Shown: positions 25,945 to 34,201, counted from the first letter of the stretch. The stretch is DNA of 64,000 bases from an uncultured Bacteroidota bacterium (GCA_902618245.1 CACMZR010000005.1:1-64000); one strand, 5' to 3'. A program made the numbers and translations. Notes: generated by a model not told the origin, from the sequence alone.

Positions 25945-27561
25945 ATGAAGCCCACTTATCTTGCTAAACACACATTTTTATATTTTTTTTTCTTAATTCC
26001 ATTTAGTAACCTTTTTTCACAAGAGAGAGGATTAGACGAAAAAATTAATGAAGCTTTTGCACCAATTGCAAATTGGTGGGAAGGATTAATACTTCATAAT
26101 TTTCCAGGTACAGAGATTCCAACAATAATAATTCTATTGGTGGGAGGGGCAATATTTTTTACTTTCTATTTTGGCTTTGTTAACATACGCCATTTTTCAA
26201 CCGCTATAAATACAGTGCTAGGGAAATATGATAGTGCAGATGAAAATATAAAGAAAGAAAATAAAACTCAAAATTTTGAAAGTCTAGATACAGCTCAATT
26301 TAAAAAAAATGACCAAGGAGAGGTAAGTCACTTTCAAGCGCTGGCAACAGCAGTCTCTGGAACTGTGGGTAACGGAAATATTGCTGGCGTAGCACTGGCT
26401 ATAGCGGTTGGAGGGCCAGGCGCTACTTTTTGGATGATCCTATGCGGTTTAATAGGAATGTCAACAAAATTTGTAGAATGTACCTTAGGAGTAAAATACA
26501 GAGATGTTGGTTCAGACGGTACAGTTTATGGGGGCCCTATGTATTACTTAACTAAAGGGCTCCAAGAGAAAGGATTTGTTTCTTTGGGAAAAACATTAGC
26601 AGTTATATTTGCTTTTTTGTGTATTGGAGCTTCTTTTGGAGGGGGTAATGCTGCTCAATCTAATCAGGCTGCTATGCAACTTGTAAGTTCTTTTGGAATG
26701 ACCGGTGGAAGTGCTAGAACTATTATAGGAATAATAATGATGATTTTGGTGGGCATTATAATAATAGGTGGAATTAAGAGAATTGCTTCTGTAACCGAAA
26801 AGGTAGTTCCATTTATGGCGTTAATGTATATAATCGCCTGTTTATACATAATTATTTCAAACTTTAGTTTTGTTGATGATGCGTTTGGTATGATCTTTAA
26901 ACAAGCTTTTAAACCCCAGGCTGGACTTGGAGGCTTGTTAGGTGTGTTGATCACAGGCTTTAGGAGAGCTGCTTTTTCAAACGAAGCAGGAGCTGGTTCG
27001 GCATCAATTGCTCATTCAGCTGTAAAAACAAAATATCCAGCTTCGGAAGGTTTAGTAGCTTTGCTAGAGCCATTTATTGACACCGTTGTTATATGTACAA
27101 TGACAGCTTTAGTAATAATCATTTTTAATGGCAATAATAGTGTATTTGAATATGGAGGTATTGGTGGCGTAGTAATGATTGACGGTATACCTGCTGAGGG
27201 TGCTGGAATTACCGCAGCTGCATTTTCAGAATACATTTCATTTTCCGGTCCTTTTCTTACTATTGCTGTCGTATTATTCGCCATCTCAACAATGATTTCA
27301 TGGTCGTATTATGGTTTACAATCATGGATGTATATTTTTGGAAAAAGCAAAGTTTCTGAACTAACTTACAAATCAATTTTTCTTATTTTTATTGTAATTG
27401 GTGCTGCTGGCGACATGTCATCAGTTTGGGCATTTTCAGATGCGATGATTCTGGCACTAGTTTTTCCCAATATGGTAGGATTATTAATTCTATTCCCTAG
27501 AGTTAGAGATGAATTGAATAGTTACTTAAATTCAATAAAGGCATTAAAAATTAAAAACTAA
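25945..27561 (+). CDS. alanine/glycine:cation symporter (AGCS family)
   Basis: The 538-residue transporter opens with a hydrophobic signal-like segment (FFLIPFSNLFSQ), followed by about ten membrane helices. AGCS signatures are present: GTVGNGNIAGVALAIAVGGPGATFWM, GGPMYYLTKGL, and RRAAFSNEAGAGSASIAHSAV. It imports D/L-alanine or glycine with Na+. An insertion around residues 90-125 (hydrophilic, KKENKTQNFESLD) separates the first helix block. It is monocistronic, with 119 bases free upstream and 173 downstream. Confidence 0.93.
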   Translation: MKPTYLAKHTFLYFFFLIPFSNLFSQERGLDEKINEAFAPIANWWEGLILHNFPGTEIPTIIILLVGGAIFFTFYFGFVNIRHFSTAINTVLGKYDSADENIKKENKTQNFESLDTAQFKKNDQGEVSHFQALATAVSGTVGNGNIAGVALAIAVGGPGATFWMILCGLIGMSTKFVECTLGVKYRDVGSDGTVYGGPMYYLTKGLQEKGFVSLGKTLAVIFAFLCIGASFGGGNAAQSNQAAMQLVSSFGMTGGSARTIIGIIMMILVGIIIIGGIKRIASVTEKVVPFMALMYIIACLYIIISNFSFVDDAFGMIFKQAFKPQAGLGGLLGVLITGFRRAAFSNEAGAGSASIAHSAVKTKYPASEGLVALLEPFIDTVVICTMTALVIIIFNGNNSVFEYGGIGGVVMIDGIPAEGAGITAAAFSEYISFSGPFLTIAVVLFAISTMISWSYYGLQSWMYIFGKSKVSELTYKSIFLIFIVIGAAGDMSSVWAFSDAMILALVFPNMVGLLILFPRVRDELNSYLNSIKALKIKN

Positions 27562-27711
27562 ATTGAAGTAAGATAGTTTTTGCAGCGTAAACAATCCTAA
27601 ACTGTTGATAGATATTTATTTAATAATTTCATTGTGACAAAGTGTTTATAACAATACCCATTTTGTCTTAACTTTTTGTTATTTTCCCAAACAAACTCTA
27701 AATAATAAAAC

Positions 27712-27719
27712 TATATTTG
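27712..27719 (+). promoter_or_regulatory. candidate -7 box for acyl-CoA dehydrogenase gene
   Basis: TATATTTG matches TAnnTTTG and lies 15 bases before the ATG at 27735. No -33 TTG is seen at the usual spacing. Transcription would start about 10 bases before the start codon. Confidence 0.45.
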
Positions 27720-27734
27720 TAATAAAAATTGTTT

Positions 27735-28898
27735 ATGATTGATTTCGAACTTCGCCCAGACATAAAAACTTCCGAAACTCAACGGATGGTTTATGAAGCA
27801 GCTAGAGACTTTGCAACACAATTTATCAAGCCAAATGTTATGGAGTGGGATGAAGCCCAATATTTTCCTGTGGAAATTTTTGATAAAGCAGGAGCACTCG
27901 GGTTCATGGGGATGCTTATACCAGAAAGTTATGGTGGCTCAGGTATGGGTTATCATGAGTATGTCACATTAATTGAAACAATATCAATAGTTGACCCTTC
28001 CATAGGTCTTTCAATAGCTGCACATAATTCTTTATGCGTAAATCACATATATTCATTTGGAACTGAAGAACAGAGACTTAGATGGTTACCAAAGCTATGT
28101 GAAGGAACAGCTATTGGAGCTTGGGGCTTAACTGAACATAACACTGGATCTGATGCTAAAGGCATGTCAACTACAGCTATAAAACAAGGAGACCAGTGGA
28201 TTTTAAATGGTACCAAAAACTTTATCACACACGGTATTTCAGCTGACATTGCAGTTGTCATTGCTAGAAGTGGTAATAAAGGTGATAGTCGTGGAACCAC
28301 AGCGTTTGTTGTAGAAAGGGGAACACCTGGATTTTATTCTGGAAAAAAGGAAAATAAGTTGGGTATGAGAGCATCAGAGACTGCAGAAATGATTTTTGAG
28401 AATTGTGTAATCCCAGATGAAAATCGTTTGGGTCCTGTTGGTGACGGTTTTATACAATCAATGAAAATTTTAGATGGAGGAAGAATTTCAATAGCTGCAC
28501 TTTCCTTAGGAATAGCTAAGGGAGCTTATAATGCATCTCTTTCATATTCAAAGGAGAGAAAGCAATTTGGTAAATCAATAAGCGACTTTCAGGGAATCTC
28601 TTTTAAACTAGTTGATATGGTTACTGAAATTGAAGCTGCTTCACTTTTGACTCAGAAGGCATCAGAAATGAAGAATCAAAACTTAAGTGTAACCCAGTCT
28701 GGAGCTATGGCTAAGCTTTTTGCGTCAGAAACTTGCGTAAAAGTTGCAAATGAGGCTGTACAAATCCACGGTGGATACGGATTTACAAAGGATTATCCAG
28801 TTGAGAAATTTTTGAGAGATTCTAAGTTATGTACAATTGGAGAGGGAACAAGTGAAATCCAAAAAATTGTAATAGCAAGAAAAATTTTGAATTCTTAG
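27735..28898 (+). CDS. acyl-CoA dehydrogenase
   Basis: The 387-residue flavoenzyme (from ATG 27735; an in-frame TTG is 6 bases upstream) has ACAD signatures [16 protein letters not shown] and [23 protein letters not shown]. The Glu in [11 protein letters not shown], near the C-terminus, is at the short/medium-chain catalytic position. It oxidises acyl-CoA to enoyl-CoA with FAD and passes electrons to ETF. In Flavobacteria this type is often annotated as short-chain/butyryl-CoA dehydrogenase, but chain length is not decided here. Confidence 0.93.
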   Translation: MIDFELRPDIKTSETQRMVYEAARDFATQFIKPNVMEWDEAQYFPVEIFDKAGALGFMGMLIPESYGGSGMGYHEYVTLIETISIVDPSIGLSIAAHNSLCVNHIYSFGTEEQRLRWLPKLCEGTAIGAWGLTEHNTGSDAKGMSTTAIKQGDQWILNGTKNFITHGISADIAVVIARSGNKGDSRGTTAFVVERGTPGFYSGKKENKLGMRASETAEMIFENCVIPDENRLGPVGDGFIQSMKILDGGRISIAALSLGIAKGAYNASLSYSKERKQFGKSISDFQGISFKLVDMVTEIEAASLLTQKASEMKNQNLSVTQSGAMAKLFASETCVKVANEAVQIHGGYGFTKDYPVEKFLRDSKLCTIGEGTSEIQKIVIARKILNS

Positions 28899-28939
28899 AG
28901 TTAGAATTTAAATTAGACTATTAAATAAATTCTTTTGTT

Positions 28940-28947
28940 TATATTTG
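28940..28947 (+). promoter_or_regulatory. candidate -7 box for rpsU
   Basis: TATATTTG fits the flavobacterial -7 consensus. It predicts a transcript starting near 28952, that is, at the small upstream ORF, with roughly 25 bases of leader before the rpsU ATG. Confidence 0.5.
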
Positions 28948-28952
28948 CCCCC

Positions 28953-28982
28953 ATGCTGAAAAGAGGTACTAAAACATGTTGA
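28953..28982 (+). promoter_or_regulatory. rpsU leader: Shine-Dalgarno inside a 9-codon upstream ORF
   Basis: An ATG at 28953 opens a 9-codon frame (MLKRGTKTC) whose TGA (28980-28982) overlaps the rpsU start region. Within it GAGGT (28963-28967) sits 8 bases before the rpsU ATG and is complementary to the 16S anti-Shine-Dalgarno. Most genes in this window have no such sequence. In Flavobacteria bS21 occludes the anti-SD and rpsU keeps an SD for autoregulation, so this element is probably the control site. Whether the mini-ORF is translated is unknown. Confidence 0.6.
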
Positions 28983-29170
28983 TAATTCCAATCAAAGAAG
29001 GCGAAAGCATTGACCGAGCCTTAAAAAGGTTTAAGCGAAAGTTTGATAAGACTGGTGCTATGAGACAATTGCGGGCTAGAAAGCAGTTCGTAAAACCATC
29101 TGTTAAACATCGTCAAAAGATACAAAAGGCTCAATATATTCAACGTTTAATGGACAACGAGGATATCTAA
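28976..29170 (+). CDS. rpsU: small ribosomal subunit protein bS21
   Basis: The 64-residue basic protein has the bS21 signature EGESIDRALKRFKRKFDKTG and a Lys/Arg-rich C-terminal half. It binds the 30S platform near the 3' end of 16S rRNA. It heads the conserved Bacteroidota order rpsU-xerC-hpf-tRNAs-tuf. The start at 28976 is supported by the well-placed GAGGT upstream. Confidence 0.96.
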   Translation: MLIIPIKEGESIDRALKRFKRKFDKTGAMRQLRARKQFVKPSVKHRQKIQKAQYIQRLMDNEDI

Positions 29171-29236
29171 TTTTTAATCTGTTTTTTTTATTTTGTTTTA
29201 TTTAGTTGAAGTAATTAAATTTACTTGAAAAGTTAT

Positions 29237-30127
29237 ATGGCTATACAGGCTTTTATAGACCACATTTCCCTAGAAAAAAAATATTCTCCCAACACATTAA
29301 AAGCTTATAAAAAAAACCTTGATGACTTTCAAAAGTTTATTCTTTCAAATGATTTTGATATTTCTATTGAAAAGGCTACTTATCAAGAAATTAGATCTTG
29401 GATTGTCTTTCTTGTAGAGCAAAGAAATAGTAGAAGAACTATTAATAGAAAAATTTCTGTTTTAGCTTCTTATTATAAATTTTTATTAAGAATTGAAACA
29501 ATTACTATTTCTCCACTTAAAGAGCATAAAGCTTTAAAAACAGAAAAGAAAGTAGTCATTCCTTTTTCTAAAGATGAAATAAATAAATTAATGTCTGACG
29601 ATTATTTTTCAGATAGTTATAAAGGTTTTCTTCAACAAACAATTATCAAACTCTTTTATTTTACTGGTATAAGAAGAAGTGAACTTATTGCATTAAGGAT
29701 TAATGATTTTCATTTCTCACAGGGTTTAATAAAGGTGTTAGGAAAAGGAAATAAAGAACGTTTAATCCCTCTTTTACCAGAGATAACGGATCAAATAAAT
29801 AAACTTTTGGACTTTCAAAATGTAGAAAAAATTCAAAGGGAAGAAAACTTATTATTTGTTAATAACAATGGGAAAAAGCTCTCTACAGCATTTGTTTATA
29901 AGACAGTAAAAATGTACTTTGGATATGTGTCAAGTAAGATAAAACGAAGCCCACATGTTCTTAGACACAGCTTTGCAACACATCTGCTTGACCAGGGAGC
30001 GGATTTAAATGCAATCAAGGATCTTTTGGGACATACTAGTATAGCTGCAACGCAGCATTACACGCAAAGCAGTATGGCAAAGATTCAAGAAGTTTATAAA
30101 AAAGCTCACCCTAAAGAAAAAAAATAA
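29237..30127 (+). CDS. xerC: site-specific tyrosine recombinase (XerC/XerD type)
   Basis: The 296-residue protein (ATG 29237; an in-frame TTG at 29225 is possible) has an N-terminal SAM-like core-binding domain (AFIDHISLEKKYSPNTLKAY). The catalytic set is complete: Arg in TGIRRSEL, Lys in GKGNKERLIPL, His-x-x-Arg in HVLRHSFATHL, His in LGHTS, and Tyr in HYTQ. It resolves chromosome dimers at dif with a partner recombinase. Position between rpsU and hpf is the usual housekeeping location in Bacteroidota and not a sign of an integrated element. Confidence 0.92.
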   Translation: MAIQAFIDHISLEKKYSPNTLKAYKKNLDDFQKFILSNDFDISIEKATYQEIRSWIVFLVEQRNSRRTINRKISVLASYYKFLLRIETITISPLKEHKALKTEKKVVIPFSKDEINKLMSDDYFSDSYKGFLQQTIIKLFYFTGIRRSELIALRINDFHFSQGLIKVLGKGNKERLIPLLPEITDQINKLLDFQNVEKIQREENLLFVNNNGKKLSTAFVYKTVKMYFGYVSSKIKRSPHVLRHSFATHLLDQGADLNAIKDLLGHTSIAATQHYTQSSMAKIQEVYKKAHPKEKK

Positions 30128-30147
30128 TTAACTAAAAATAAACTCTT

Positions 30148-30447
30148 ATGGTAACAATGCATTTTAGAGCTGTAAATTTTAAGGCTGGTGAAAGGCTCAA
30201 AGAATTCACAAAAAAGCGAATTGAAAAGCTTTCTTTATTTCATAAGCAAATATTAGAGGTTTTTGTTTTTACTAAAGTTGAAAATAATTCTGATGGTTTT
30301 AATAAGTGGGCCGAGCTCAAAATTGAAATACCAGGAGATTATGTTGTAGTCAAGAAAATTTCTCGGTCTTTTGAAGAATCTATTAACAATGCAGCCGAAA
30401 CTGCTGTAAGAATTTTAAAGAAAAGAAAAGGTAAAGAAAGGAGCTAG
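30148..30447 (+). CDS. hpf: ribosome hibernation-promoting factor, short form
   Basis: The 99-residue protein is of the RaiA/HPF family: beta-alpha-beta start MHFRAVNFKAGERLKEFTKKRIEKL and a C-terminal helix with DYVVVKKISRSFEESINNAAETAVRIL. It lacks the long C-terminal dimerisation domain, so it is the short form that binds the 30S channel in stationary cells. It follows xerC by 20 bases and precedes the tRNA cluster, its conserved site. Confidence 0.92.
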   Translation: MVTMHFRAVNFKAGERLKEFTKKRIEKLSLFHKQILEVFVFTKVENNSDGFNKWAELKIEIPGDYVVVKKISRSFEESINNAAETAVRILKKRKGKERS

Positions 30448-30466
30448 TAAATTTTGATTTTTTCTT

Positions 30467-30496
30467 TTGATTCCAATAAAATTAACATTTAATTTG
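30467..30496 (+). promoter_or_regulatory. candidate promoter of the Thr-Tyr-Gly-Thr tRNA cluster
   Basis: TTG at 30467-30469 and TTAATTTG at 30489-30496 are separated by exactly 19 bases, the standard flavobacterial -33/-7 spacing. The second box deviates from TAnnTTTG at one position. It would start transcription about 25 bases before tRNA-Thr. Confidence 0.45.
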
Positions 30497-30524
30497 CAAT
30501 CGATTTTATAAAAATATTTAATTT

Positions 30525-30598
30525 GCCGATGTAGCTCAGCTGGCTAGAGCAGCTGATTTGTAATCAGCAGGTCGTGGGTTCGAGTCCCTCCATCGGCT
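30525..30598 (+). tRNA. tRNA-Thr (anticodon TGT)
   Basis: The 74-base cloverleaf has acceptor GCCGATG pairing with CATCGGC. The anticodon stem-loop CTGATTTGTAATCAG has TGT at the centre, and the T-loop is GGTTCGAGTCC. No CCA is encoded. It is the first of four tRNAs in the order thrU-tyrU-glyT-thrT known from many bacteria. Confidence 0.96.
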
Positions 30599-30663
30599 CT
30601 AATTTTTAAAAAGAACAAGCAATATGTTTTTAAATTAATTTATGGTTCAAAATCATTAAAATA

Positions 30664-30746
30664 GGGGAGATACTCAAGCGGCCAACGAGGACAGACTGTA
30701 AATCTGTTGTTTTTTAACTTCGCAGGTTCGAATCCTGCTCTCCCCA
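30664..30746 (+). tRNA. tRNA-Tyr (anticodon GTA)
   Basis: The 83-base class II tRNA has acceptor GGGGAGA with TCTCCCC. The anticodon loop CAGACTGTAAATCTG reads GTA. A long variable arm (about TTGTTTTTTAACTTCGCA) precedes the T-arm GGTTCGAATCC. CCA is not encoded. Confidence 0.96.
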
Positions 30747-30822
30747 CAACCTTATTTTAATAGAATTAATTATATTCACAAGTAAAAACACTAAACTATA
30801 AAGTGAAACCTAAAAACAATAT

Positions 30823-30895
30823 GCGAGAGTAGCTCAGTTGGTAGAGCGTCAGCCTTCCAAGCTGAATGTCGCCGGTTCGAACCCGGTCTCTCGCT
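30823..30895 (+). tRNA. tRNA-Gly (anticodon TCC)
   Basis: The 73-base tRNA has acceptor GCGAGAG with CTCTCGC. The anticodon stem-loop CAGCCTTCCAAGCTG has TCC at the centre, and the T-loop is GGTTCGAACCC. It lies third in the cluster. Confidence 0.96.
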
Positions 30896-30905
30896 CTCTT
30901 TTTTT

Positions 30906-30977
30906 GCCGATGTAGCTCAGGGGTAGAGCGTTTCCTTGGTAAGGAAGAGGTCACGAGTTCAAATCTCGTCATTGGCT
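30906..30977 (+). tRNA. tRNA-Thr (anticodon GGT)
   Basis: The 72-base tRNA has acceptor GCCGATG with CATTGGC (one G-U pair) and a compact D-loop. The anticodon region TTCCTTGGTAAGGAA reads GGT. Only 10 bases separate it from tRNA-Gly. In the usual order tuf follows directly, but here 9.2 kb of other genes intervene. Confidence 0.95.
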
Positions 30978-31283
30978 CTTAAAATTAACACTAAACTTCA
31001 ATATATAATGCACTTAACAAGAAATACATGTTAGGTGCTATTTTTGATACAAAATAAGTGTAACAAAATTTTAACTAATTAATTAAGAGGTGAAATTGTA
31101 AGAAAATTTGGCCCTACACTTTGGATAGATATGCCTAATAGAGTTTCTTTCTCTTTATTTTGATGATTATGATTATAAAGGCAGGACAGAGGGTAATTAT
31201 CAAAAACAGTTATGATAGAGTAGAAGGTATTTCTTATTAAGAGGTTTGTGATTGATAACGAAAAAATCTAGAAGTACAGCTTT
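30978..31283 (+). other. intergenic stretch after the tRNA cluster
   Basis: 306 bases without a convincing gene. The first part carries the terminator-like hairpin at 31010-31038. A 23-codon frame (MIIKAGQRVIIKNSYDRVEG..., about 31164-31235) is open but has no recognisable similarity. Nothing else structured was seen. Confidence 0.6.
31010..31038 (+). terminator. probable intrinsic terminator of the tRNA operon
   Basis: GCACTTAAC and GTTAGGTGC form a nine-pair stem (one G-U) around an 11-base loop, followed by TATTTTTG. It lies 32 bases after tRNA-Thr(GGT), where the transcript would otherwise continue into unrelated genes. Confidence 0.55.
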
Positions 31284-31589
31284 TTATTCTGCTTTTCTCT
31301 CGCTAATTTTTGGTTTTAATGTGTTATAGCTGCCCCCTCTAGGTGCTGATCTTGCATTTAAGGGAATATGGGTTTTCATTATCAAATAAGGATTTAAAAA
31401 AGTGCCATGCCATTTTTTAAAGTTTCCGTATAACTTAACTCCCTCTTTATTTAAAACGTATTCCCTGTAATATCCGTGATCATAAAAAATTTTATTTTCT
31501 ATAAATTTGTAGGATGTTGGGGCTTTTATTGGCTTATAGGAGTAACAACCTGACAAAAGCAATACAAAATTTAAAACTGAAAATTTCAA
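31284..31589 (-). CDS. small lipoprotein of unknown function
   Basis: The 101-residue frame starts with TTG (31589); there is no in-frame ATG near the N-terminus. The signal LNFVLLLSGC is a clear lipobox with Cys15. The mature part is rich in Tyr and Lys (YKFIENKIFYDHGYYREYVL) and has no recognised domain. It is transcribed alone, away from the next gene. It could be envelope-associated, but nothing more can be said. Confidence 0.5.
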   Translation of the reverse strand: MKFSVLNFVLLLSGCYSYKPIKAPTSYKFIENKIFYDHGYYREYVLNKEGVKLYGNFKKWHGTFLNPYLIMKTHIPLNARSAPRGGSYNTLKPKISERKAE

Positions 31590-31663
31590 CTTTATAAATT
31601 AACTACAGTAAATTTAAGAATTGTGTTTGAAATAAATCTATGTGGTTTTTGTAATTTTACTTA

Positions 31664-31852
31664 ATGGAAAAATACATAAATAGAACTGCAATAATTTTGT
31701 ATATAAACCTTCTGATCGGACTAATTCATATCTTACATGAGTTTGAAATCCTAAATTTCATACCAGACACATATTACTTTATAATTCCAATATCATTTTT
31801 ATTCACATTAATTGCTTGGAACGGTCTTTTAATATTAGATAAAAATAAATGA
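31664..31852 (+). CDS. small two-helix membrane protein
   Basis: The 62-residue protein has two hydrophobic segments (IILYINLLIGLIHIL and YYFIIPISFLFTLIAWNGLLIL) and a short charged tail. Its stop (TGA) overlaps the ATG of the CPXCG gene by the ATGA arrangement, so the two are translationally coupled. A TTG and TAATTTTA pair upstream (31627-31659, spacing 22) may be its promoter. No family is recognised. Confidence 0.5.
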   Translation: MEKYINRTAIILYINLLIGLIHILHEFEILNFIPDTYYFIIPISFLFTLIAWNGLLILDKNK

Positions 31853-32019
31853 TTGAATATTTTTTCACTTGTCCATTTTGTTGGGAGAAAATTTCAATGT
31901 TGTTAGAAAGATCGGATGAAGTTCAAAATTACATTGAAGATTGCGAAGTTTGTTGCCAGCCAATTCAAATTGAATATTTATTTCAAAAAGAGGTAGAAAG
32001 ATTTAATGTCATTTCATAG
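31849..32019 (+). CDS. CPXCG-motif cysteine-rich protein
   Basis: The 56-residue protein begins MIEYFFTCPFCWEKISMLL and has a second cysteine cluster YIEDCEVCCQPIQIEYL, matching the small Cys_rich_CPXG family. The first motif is CPFCW where CPxCG is usual. The two Cys pairs probably bind one zinc ion. The start overlaps the preceding stop by the ATGA arrangement. The function of the family is unknown. Confidence 0.8.
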   Translation: MIEYFFTCPFCWEKISMLLERSDEVQNYIEDCEVCCQPIQIEYLFQKEVERFNVIS

Positions 32020-32053
32020 TTTTATTTTCTATTTATTTTATAAGCGTTTTATG

Positions 32054-32061
32054 TAATTTTG
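32054..32061 (+). promoter_or_regulatory. candidate -7 box for the first DUF423 gene
   Basis: TAATTTTG fits TAnnTTTG and ends 4 bases before the GTG start at 32066. No -33 TTG is present at the right distance. If used, the transcript would be nearly leaderless. Confidence 0.35.
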
Positions 32062-32065
32062 GCAT

Positions 32066-32434
32066 GTGAAAATAGCAAAACTATTTGGGGCTACATTCGC
32101 CTTGTTATCCATCATTTTAGGTGCACTAAATAGCCATAATTTCAAAAAGATACTTCCTGAAACGGCATTTGAATCCATTGATTTAAGTCTAAGATATATG
32201 ATGTTTCACGGCCTAGCACTATTAATATTATCTGTGTTATCTGTTGAGGGTAAAAAACTGATTTCATTTTTTTTAATTACTGGCACACTACTTTTTTCTT
32301 TTAGTATTTTATTACTATCATTTCAATCACAAATTAATTTTAATCTCAGCTGGTTAGGACCCATTACACCTATTGGAGGGTGCCTTTTAATTTTTGGATG
32401 GATTTTAATTCTATTCCAATTCATTAAAAATTAG
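32066..32434 (+). CDS. DUF423 family membrane protein (copy 1)
   Basis: The 122-residue protein starts with GTG and has four membrane helices. DUF423 features are visible: LFGATFALLSIILGALNSH near the N-terminus, RYMMFHGLALLIL, and LGPITPIGGCLLIFGW at the C-terminus. The family (YgdD/TMEM256-like) has no firm function. A second, diverged member lies at 37253-37633 in the same island. Confidence 0.85.
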   Translation: MKIAKLFGATFALLSIILGALNSHNFKKILPETAFESIDLSLRYMMFHGLALLILSVLSVEGKKLISFFLITGTLLFSFSILLLSFQSQINFNLSWLGPITPIGGCLLIFGWILILFQFIKN

Positions 32435-32527
32435 TTTTGATTTTTTTAGAAATTGAATAATTAGAAATAAATTAAAGAGTGTAAAACAATTTTTATATTA
32501 GTATTGAAATCAAAAAATTTATACAAA

Positions 32528-32932
32528 ATGAAAAAATATATAATTGCTTTTATTTCTTGCTTTGTATCAGTATCTATTGCAAGTATCATACCGACAATAC
32601 TATTTTATCAGCCTGAACAAGCTGAATTGAGCAAGATTTTCCCAGGTGTTGTAAATGAAGTTCCTGACCCTTTGTTTATTCTAGTTAGTGCATCTGCACT
32701 TATAACCTTATGGGTTATAACTTTTGATAAAATGGGTATTACAAATTTAAAAAATGGATCAATTACAGGAATTTGGTTTGGAGCTCTAACCTTTACCTTT
32801 TTTGGCTTTCAATTTATGGCTTTAACTAATATTGTCTCGATCCAATTTGCTTTAACAGATATATTTATATCGGCAATTATGGGTGCCATTCAGGGAGGAG
32901 CTATTGGATGGTCTTTAGGGAGATTTGCTTAA
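32528..32932 (+). CDS. conserved membrane protein of unknown function
   Basis: The 134-residue protein (ATG 32528; an in-frame TTG lies 24 bases upstream) has four predicted helices, including IIAFISCFVSVSIASIIPTILF, ALITLWVITF and ISAIMGAIQGGAIGWSLGRF. The segment between helices 1 and 2 (QPEQAELSKIFPGVVNEVPD) would lie outside the membrane. No catalytic motif is seen. It is monocistronic and typical of small flavobacterial membrane proteins. Confidence 0.6.
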   Translation: MKKYIIAFISCFVSVSIASIIPTILFYQPEQAELSKIFPGVVNEVPDPLFILVSASALITLWVITFDKMGITNLKNGSITGIWFGALTFTFFGFQFMALTNIVSIQFALTDIFISAIMGAIQGGAIGWSLGRFA

Positions 32933-33000
32933 AATAATTGTATAATGCAATAGGGCTGTTGTAAAAATGGTAAATTAAGATTATTCTCAGCTAAATATTT

Positions 33001-33360
33001 TCATATCTTAGGATAGTTATCTTTTGTAATTTCAGTTATTAAGTTCCCTGTGTGCTTTGTACTGGTTGGCTCAAACAAAAGAATCCAAGTTTCTATTTTA
33101 GCTGACGGACGATGTTCTACTCCCTTTGGAACTACAATCATTTCTCCAGGTAAAACCTCTACTGTTTTGTCACGGTATTCCATGTTGAGCTTTCCTTTTA
33201 TTACATAAAATAATTCATCTTCATCTTTGTGTGAATGCCAAACAAATTCTCCATTTATTTTTGCTAATAAAACTTGTTGATCATTTAGTTCTGCAATACA
33301 ATGAGGACTCCATATAGCCTCAAACTCTTTGTATTTTGATAAGATATTTATTTTGTCCAT
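33001..33360 (-). CDS. cupin domain protein
   Basis: The 119-residue single-domain cupin has motif 1 FVWHSHKDEDELFYVIKGKL, with the His-His/Glu metal ligands, and motif 2 PGEMIVVPKGVEHRPSA. It is cytoplasmic. Small cupins may act as isomerases, dioxygenases or metabolite sensors, and the substrate is not apparent. It is divergent in orientation from its upstream neighbour and 31 bases downstream of the PAS gene on the same strand, so they may be co-transcribed. Confidence 0.85.
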   Translation of the reverse strand: MDKINILSKYKEFEAIWSPHCIAELNDQQVLLAKINGEFVWHSHKDEDELFYVIKGKLNMEYRDKTVEVLPGEMIVVPKGVEHRPSAKIETWILLFEPTSTKHTGNLITEITKDNYPKI

Positions 33361-33391
33361 TTATATGAACTTAGTAAATATTTAAGGATTT

Positions 33392-33907
33392 TTAAGACAA
33401 GTAGGTATTAATTCTAGACTTATCAACTGAGATTTCCTTTTCGAAAGCTATGAAATTATCTAACCTCTCTTTAGCGTCATATATTGGAAATATGGAGATC
33501 TGACATAAATAGGGCTCCCCGTTTTTTCTATAATTCAAAAGTGATCCACTGAAAGTGTGATTATAAAACAATTCTTCACGAATTTGGTTTTTGACCGATT
33601 TAGAAGTTTCTTCTCCTTGAAGAAAGGAGGGTCTTTTACCCACTGCATATTTTTTTGAGTAGCCTGTCATGTCTCTAAATCCGTCACTAACCCATAGTAT
33701 TTTTTGGTTTGTATCCGTTAGAACGATAGCATCATAATCTTCTTGAAATACTTTTTTAGTAAGGTCCGTTGTCCAGCTATCATTTAAAATAGATTTAATA
33801 TGTGAAATATCATTATTTCTTCTAAACTCATTAACCAGGCTTTGGTAATTCTCAAGATGAATATCAAAACTGGCTAGTGGTAAAAAGTTTTTTTTACTTC
33901 CTTTCAT
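33392..33907 (-). CDS. stand-alone PAS domain protein, LOV-like without the photoactive cysteine
   Basis: The 171-residue protein has a helical N-terminus (1-50) and a PAS core (about 53-160) with DAIVLTDTNQKILWVSDGFRDMTGYS and SLLNYRKNGEPYLCQISIFPI. The helix that is GRNCRFLQG in LOV photoreceptors is GKRPSFLQG (90-98), with Pro93 in place of the adduct-forming Cys. The rest of the LOV-type pattern is kept (FLQGEET). It has no output domain, so it would signal through a partner. Flavin binding is unproven. Confidence 0.8.
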   Translation of the reverse strand: MKGSKKNFLPLASFDIHLENYQSLVNEFRRNNDISHIKSILNDSWTTDLTKKVFQEDYDAIVLTDTNQKILWVSDGFRDMTGYSKKYAVGKRPSFLQGEETSKSVKNQIREELFYNHTFSGSLLNYRKNGEPYLCQISIFPIYDAKERLDNFIAFEKEISVDKSRINTYLS

Positions 33908-34201
33908 TTTAAATTAGATGGAAAATCCATCAATTGTTTTAGCATTATCTATTATGCTAAGACTTTTAAATTAAATAATTGATTATAGTCTAAATTCTAT
34001 AATAAATATAATACAATATGATTATATCTCAAAAATTACTCCATTAATAATAAAGGAAAAAAACTACTTTTTTGGGTAGTTATTTTAAATTAATTTTTGA
34101 TTTCATAGAAAATTTAAATTTAAATTGAGAAGATGCAAAAATATTATCTAATTAATAACTCCTTGAAATCTAACCTTTTTTTGTGTTGTAATATTTTTGA
34201 C

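Noticed and set aside
29237-30127. Tyrosine recombinase near tRNA genes as evidence for a genomic island integrase
   Set aside because: Sequence and position (rpsU-xerC-hpf) fit the housekeeping Xer recombinase; it lies outside the island and on the far side of the tRNAs.
31164-31235. 23-codon frame MIIKAGQRVIIKNSYDRVEG... after the tRNA cluster
   Set aside because: Too short and without recognisable similarity; mentioned only in the intergenic note.
34062-34082. Six-pair hairpin AACTAC/GTAGTT in the PAS upstream gap
   Set aside because: The stem is short and weak, is not followed by a clear T-run, and has no gene whose end it would serve.
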